Assembly: GCF_000022205.1 (NCBI RefSeq)
Contig: NC_012028.1
Coordinates: 1-64,000 of the forward strand
Source: Halorubrum lacusprofundi ATCC 49239
GTDB lineage: Archaea; Halobacteriota; Halobacteria; Halobacteriales; Haloferacaceae
DNA length: 64,000 nt
Direction: 5' to 3'
Part shown: piece after piece, positions 61,110 to 64,000 of the stretch
Position numbering within the stretch: position 1 is the first letter of the stretch
Layout: the number at the start of each line of letters is the position of its first letter
Notes under the pieces: model-generated
Databases searched by the model: none
The model's input: only the letters and a program-made list of their open reading frames with translations
Told to the model about the DNA's origin: nothing
Made by a program: the position numbers and the translations under genes

Positions 61110-62446
61110 AGGTTGAATTTGCGTCTTCGATGCGTGGTCAATTCTCGAAATGACACGGACGGTGAGTTTCGGCGGTGAGGGGTCGCTGTCGGCGGCGGAC
61201 TGCCGCCGACGCGACAGTGTCGCCACTCACGATTGCTGTCCCGAGCGGTGGACAGCTACCGGAAGAACCGGTCGTCGAGTGGTTGGTTCGCTGGAACAGA
61301 CCTGCGCACACCAAGCGCTGTCCAGGCTGCCCGCAGCACCATCTCACAGAACTCCGTGAACGACCATCTCCAGAGGCGGCGCCCCCCGCGGCGGGGCGCC
61401 GCCACGTACCTCCAGTGAAGATACCGCCAGCTGTTCTGAAGCAATAGGCTCACTACAAACATCACCAGCCGCAGTCCAGCATCCTGAGAACTGGTGAACG
61501 CGAGGCTCTGCTTGGCTAATCGGTAGCTCGACTCGATGCCGAAGCGTTTGCTGTAGTGGTTTCGGGCATCTCGTGGCGTGTCGATGAACGGCGCGTCAGC
61601 GGCGTAGCCGTGACGCGCCACCCCGTGTTCGTCGCACCGTCCTTGCTGGTAAACACAGTCGATGAACACAGGAAACGTCACCTCGCCGGCGAGATCGTGT
61701 TCAATCTCGCGGCTCCAGCCGCTGTTGAGTTCGTCCTGAATCGTTTCGCCCCACTTGACAATCGGCATCACGTAGGCGTAGTTGTGCGCGTACAGCAGTT
61801 TGAGACCGGTGCTGTTGTAGAATCCGCGATCGAGGTAGACGGCCTTGACGCCGAGGTCAAGGCCGTCAAGCAGTTCAAGAAACTCAGCGAGGACATCGCT
61901 GGTGGTCTCGCCAGCGACTAACTGGCGAACCGCCAGCGTGTACCGCTTGTTTCGTACCCGCGCATAGAGCGTCGCATACGCGTGAAACGCCGTGGTTCCG
62001 CGTTTAGCCTGCGAGGAGTACAGCGCCTCTGTCTCGTCCTCGTCACCGTAGTAAGGATCCAGGTGGAGGTCGGCGACGACCTCCACCGGCCGATCCGGCA
62101 GTGTCTCAAGAGTATCTCGTTGCAGGAGTGTGTCCCCAACCGCCTCAACGGAGTCCAGCTCAAACTGGTCGGTGAGATGTCCACGGACGGTATTGGCGTG
62201 GGGCGAGTCGTCAGTTGTTTCGCAGACGTGGTTGATTGAGGTCCCGCCGGCGCTGGCGCCGGCGAGGACCTCGTACAACGTCTCTGTCGTGACCTCGACA
62301 TTCTCGCCGAGGTCTATCGCAAGTTCCTCGTCGAGGCTGTTGACGACAAAATTAAGCAGGTGCTCTTCCTCTATCTCGCTGTCTGCCTGGGTAGGCTTCA
62401 CACCGCACCCAAGCAGACACTTACTCTAACCCGATGTGATCGACTG
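61071..62446 (-). mobile_element. ISH3-family element, third copy type, inside recombinase gene
   Basis: 1376 bp, ends CAGTCGATCACATCG inverted at both sides, with 5-bp target duplications AACAT at 61066-61070 and 62447-62451. The transposase is clearly related to, but distinct from, the two identical ISH3 copies. A GC-rich hairpin downstream of the transposase (about 61189-61223) resembles that of the other ISH3 copies. Confidence 0.92.
61256..62401 (-). CDS. ISH3-family transposase (divergent copy)
   Basis: 381 residues, related end to end to the 388-residue transposase at 2774/36108: the same YGDEDETEALY region, KAVYLDRGFYNSTGL, GVARHGYAADAPFID and the basic C-terminus RAAWTALGVRRSVPANQ. 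It is intact, and the terminal repeats are intact with a perfect target duplication, so the insertion looks recent. Confidence 0.9.
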   Translation of the reverse strand: MKPTQADSEIEEEHLLNFVVNSLDEELAIDLGENVEVTTETLYEVLAGASAGGTSINHVCETTDDSPHANTVRGHLTDQFELDSVEAVGDTLLQRDTLETLPDRPVEVVADLHLDPYYGDEDETEALYSSQAKRGTTAFHAYATLYARVRNKRYTLAVRQLVAGETTSDVLAEFLELLDGLDLGVKAVYLDRGFYNSTGLKLLYAHNYAYVMPIVKWGETIQDELNSGWSREIEHDLAGEVTFPVFIDCVYQQGRCDEHGVARHGYAADAPFIDTPRDARNHYSKRFGIESSYRLAKQSLAFTSSQDAGLRLVMFVVSLLLQNSWRYLHWRYVAAPRRGGRRLWRWSFTEFCEMVLRAAWTALGVRRSVPANQPLDDRFFR

Positions 62447-62451
62447 AACAT

Positions 62452-62811
62452 CACTTGGAGCGCCACCACGGGTGGGTCGAGAACAGTGACGAGGCGCGGC
62501 GATACATCATCGTCTTCGCAGAAGACACGGCCCGCGAGGTTGCTCGCGCCCACGGGATGGACGTTTCAGCGGACGAAATCGCTGACATCGGCCCGGTTGA
62601 ATGTCCTCGCTGTCAACGCGAAACACCGCGAGACAAGGTTCAGTGTATGTGGTGTGGACAGGCGCTGAGTCCCAAGGGTGTCGAGAAGATTGAAGAGCGG
62701 CGGGAACGGCTATTCGACTCCGCACTAGAGGCAGAAGAAGACATGAAAGACCGGCTCAAAAGCGTCCAGAGCGAACTCGAAGAACTCCGGGCATTAGGTC
62801 TGGAGGTCTAA
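62452..62811 (+). pseudogene. Recombinase 3' fragment with catalytic Tyr and Zn ribbon
   Basis: It begins in the codons after the duplicated AACAT and reads HHLERHHGWV (the first His from the rejoined codon), then ARRYIIVFAEDTAREVARAH (the Tyr is the expected nucleophile), VECPRCQRETPRDKVQCMWC and a Glu/Arg-rich helical tail. It has no proper start of its own. Confidence 0.82.
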
Positions 62812-63218
62812 TCCAGAAGAAGCCTGAAATAAACTGGCAGAAACCATATATGAGTCGGTTATTGTTTGTTTGTGATTTGTATCCTGTCACAACCGAACCA
62901 ACTCCCAATACTTTCGAATCGCTGTACAGAAGCGGGTTACCTCATCGTAGTTGTTCGACGGGTTATTCACTCAACCAAATTCACCAGACTGTAACGGGTA
63001 GCATATTTCCGGTGGCGTCACAAGCTACCAAAGTTCGACAGTCAGAGAAGTGACACTCAGTGGGTATGGCTGAAGATTACGTCAGCGAGACAACGATCTG
63101 ATCACCGGTCAGCGAAGTTCATATTCTGCGACGGATCCTATATTGTCTATGAATAGCACCGTGTACCACCAGCGCCCTCCCGAATAGGCTTCACCACCCA
63201 TCACTCCATCGCAAACGT
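62812..63218. other. Intergenic between convergent recombinase genes
   Basis: About 400 bp, A+T-rich, no supported gene. The two recombinase genes on either side end toward it. Confidence 0.4.
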
Positions 63219-64000
63219 TCAGGTGCCAAAGTCGTGATCGGTGAACTTGGTCTGTCGCTCACCATGCTGATCTTGGTCCAGCTCTTCCCGAACTAATTCA
63301 GGTAATTCACCGAGGTCCAGCACGTCACCAAAATATTCCCGACCAAGACCACGAACATGCTGTCGGTTCACTACATCGTCGATGTAATCACGCTCATCAC
63401 TCTCGTAATCCTTCTTGCCATCTTCTTCAGAGACAAATTTGATCTGCTCTCGGTTCTCTGCAACTGCCCTCTTATACAGTGTCTTCCAAAACTGGCGAAA
63501 GTTCTGAATCGTCGGAAACTCCCCGCCATCAAGTCGAACGCCAGCAATCTTACATAGTCGCCCCAGCCATTCATTCAGCGTGCTTGGAGTCCGGCAGCCA
63601 GATTCAGACTGGTCACTCGGAACCAACTTCCCATTCCCACCGATCGCGTCAATGTACTCACGATACGCTCGAAGGAAATCACCACCCATCATTATCGGGA
63701 CTTTTGCTGGTCCCTCATCTCGTCGCATGTTCTTTCGTACGGCGAAGTGAACATGCGGGTCATCACCAAAATGAAGTTGTGTCCGCAAATCAAGTTGTTC
63801 GACTTCATTTGACCGGGGACCAACGGCGATCAAGAAGATGAGCAGCATTTTCATCCATAACCGCCACCGCTCTAAATCGTGACCGTCCACAGGACACTCG
63901 TCAAGGACATCTAACGCGTTCCACAGATCGTTTAGTTGTGCTTCAGTGACTGGCTGTGCGTCACTATCACTCCGGTACCATTCGAATTCATCGAGTGCTT
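63219..64000 (-). CDS. Tyrosine recombinase-like protein, partial at window edge
   Basis: The frame is open to the right edge of the window, so the N-terminus is missing; a GTG at 63890 is internal. The visible part has LLIFLIAVGPRSNEVEQLDL, where the Arg sits as in integrase box I, then VRKNMRRDEGPAKVPI and NFRQFWKTLYKRA. A late HVRGLGREYFGDV could hold the His-x-x-Arg to Tyr part in shifted form. About 260 residues are visible. Assignment as a site-specific recombinase is likely but not certain. It converges on the broken recombinase at 60171. Confidence 0.65.
   Translation of the reverse strand, partial: ALDEFEWYRSDSDAQPVTEAQLNDLWNALDVLDECPVDGHDLERWRLWMKMLLIFLIAVGPRSNEVEQLDLRTQLHFGDDPHVHFAVRKNMRRDEGPAKVPIMMGGDFLRAYREYIDAIGGNGKLVPSDQSESGCRTPSTLNEWLGRLCKIAGVRLDGGEFPTIQNFRQFWKTLYKRAVAENREQIKFVSEEDGKKDYESDERDYIDDVVNRQHVRGLGREYFGDVLDLGELPELVREELDQDQHGERQTKFTDHDFGT

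Larger units (their letters stand above)
60171..62811 (+). pseudogene. Tyrosine recombinase split by an ISH3-family element
   Basis: The 5' part (60171-61070, about 300 residues from ATG 60171) has an N-terminal core-binding domain, Arg in SGTRSGEFRSMKV (about 185), and FTRMRKSSASYLARKNVSQH in place of the usual His-x-x-Arg block. The 3' part (62452-62811) supplies HHGWVENSDEARRYIIVF with the nucleophile Tyr, then a CPRC ... CMWC zinc ribbon and a coiled-coil tail. Removing the element and one AACAT copy gives a continuous frame of about 419 residues typical of haloarchaeal integrases. As it stands the enzyme cannot work because the Tyr is separated from the rest. Confidence 0.88.

Noticed and set aside
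1-64000. CRISPR array
   Set aside because: No run of regularly spaced identical repeats with unique spacers was seen; the only evenly spaced direct repeats are the origin repeats at 1573-1648.

Overview
The window looks like part of a haloarchaeal (class Halobacteria) megaplasmid or large accessory region. Almost every protein is rich in Asp and Glu. Promoters are TATA-like boxes about 25-30 bp before ATG/GTG starts, often with no leader. The insertion sequences resemble the halophile ISH3, ISH6 and IS5-type groups. An Orc1/Cdc6 gene with repeats on both sides (1-1650) is a likely replication origin. No complete tRNA, no rRNA and no CRISPR array was seen. The species cannot be named from this sequence.

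Layout. 0-1.65 kb: origin and orc1/cdc6. 1.65-5.3 kb: decayed DNA, a complete ISH3-type element and a helicase fragment cut by it. 5.9-9.0 kb: tyrosine recombinase and two unknown proteins. 9.1-19.8 kb: a defence cluster of SNF2-type helicase, coiled-coil Zn protein, DUF499-type ATPase and DUF1156-type DNA methylase, which matches the make-up of helicase-methylase-ATPase (Hma-like) systems. 20.2-22.3 kb: small genes including a likely toxin-antitoxin pair. 22.4-27.8 kb: McrB, McrC and a large Zn-ribbon protein. 27.9-36 kb: decayed transposase, a gene with a long conserved leader, a serine-recombinase operon, an HTH-PIN toxin-antitoxin pair, small membrane proteins, a Usp protein and an IS5-type element. 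36.06-37.46 kb: a second ISH3 copy, identical and inverted relative to the first. The two copies bracket about 32 kb.

37.4-54.6 kb is the most interesting part. It holds an OLD-like ATPase cut short by the ISH3 copy, a KTSC protein, and a DUF2797/GIY-YIG-like gene overlapping the start of an Argonaute gene related to NgAgo of Natronobacterium. The Argonaute gene carries a single-base frameshift at a G7 run and an ISH6 insertion (8-bp target duplication AAAACGTT) that cuts off the last PIWI segment with the fourth catalytic Asp. Facing it is a four-gene operon mre11-rad50-nurA-herA, and upstream of that a PLD-AAA/SF3-like fusion. Together they suggest a DNA-end-processing and DNA-guided defence neighbourhood whose Argonaute is now disabled.

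55-64 kb: an HTH protein, an ADP-ribosylglycohydrolase, a second copy of the long-leader gene, small genes, a tyrosine recombinase split by a third ISH3-family element (5-bp duplication AACAT), and another recombinase running off the right edge. At least five genes are truncated or split by insertion sequences, so this is an actively rearranged region.
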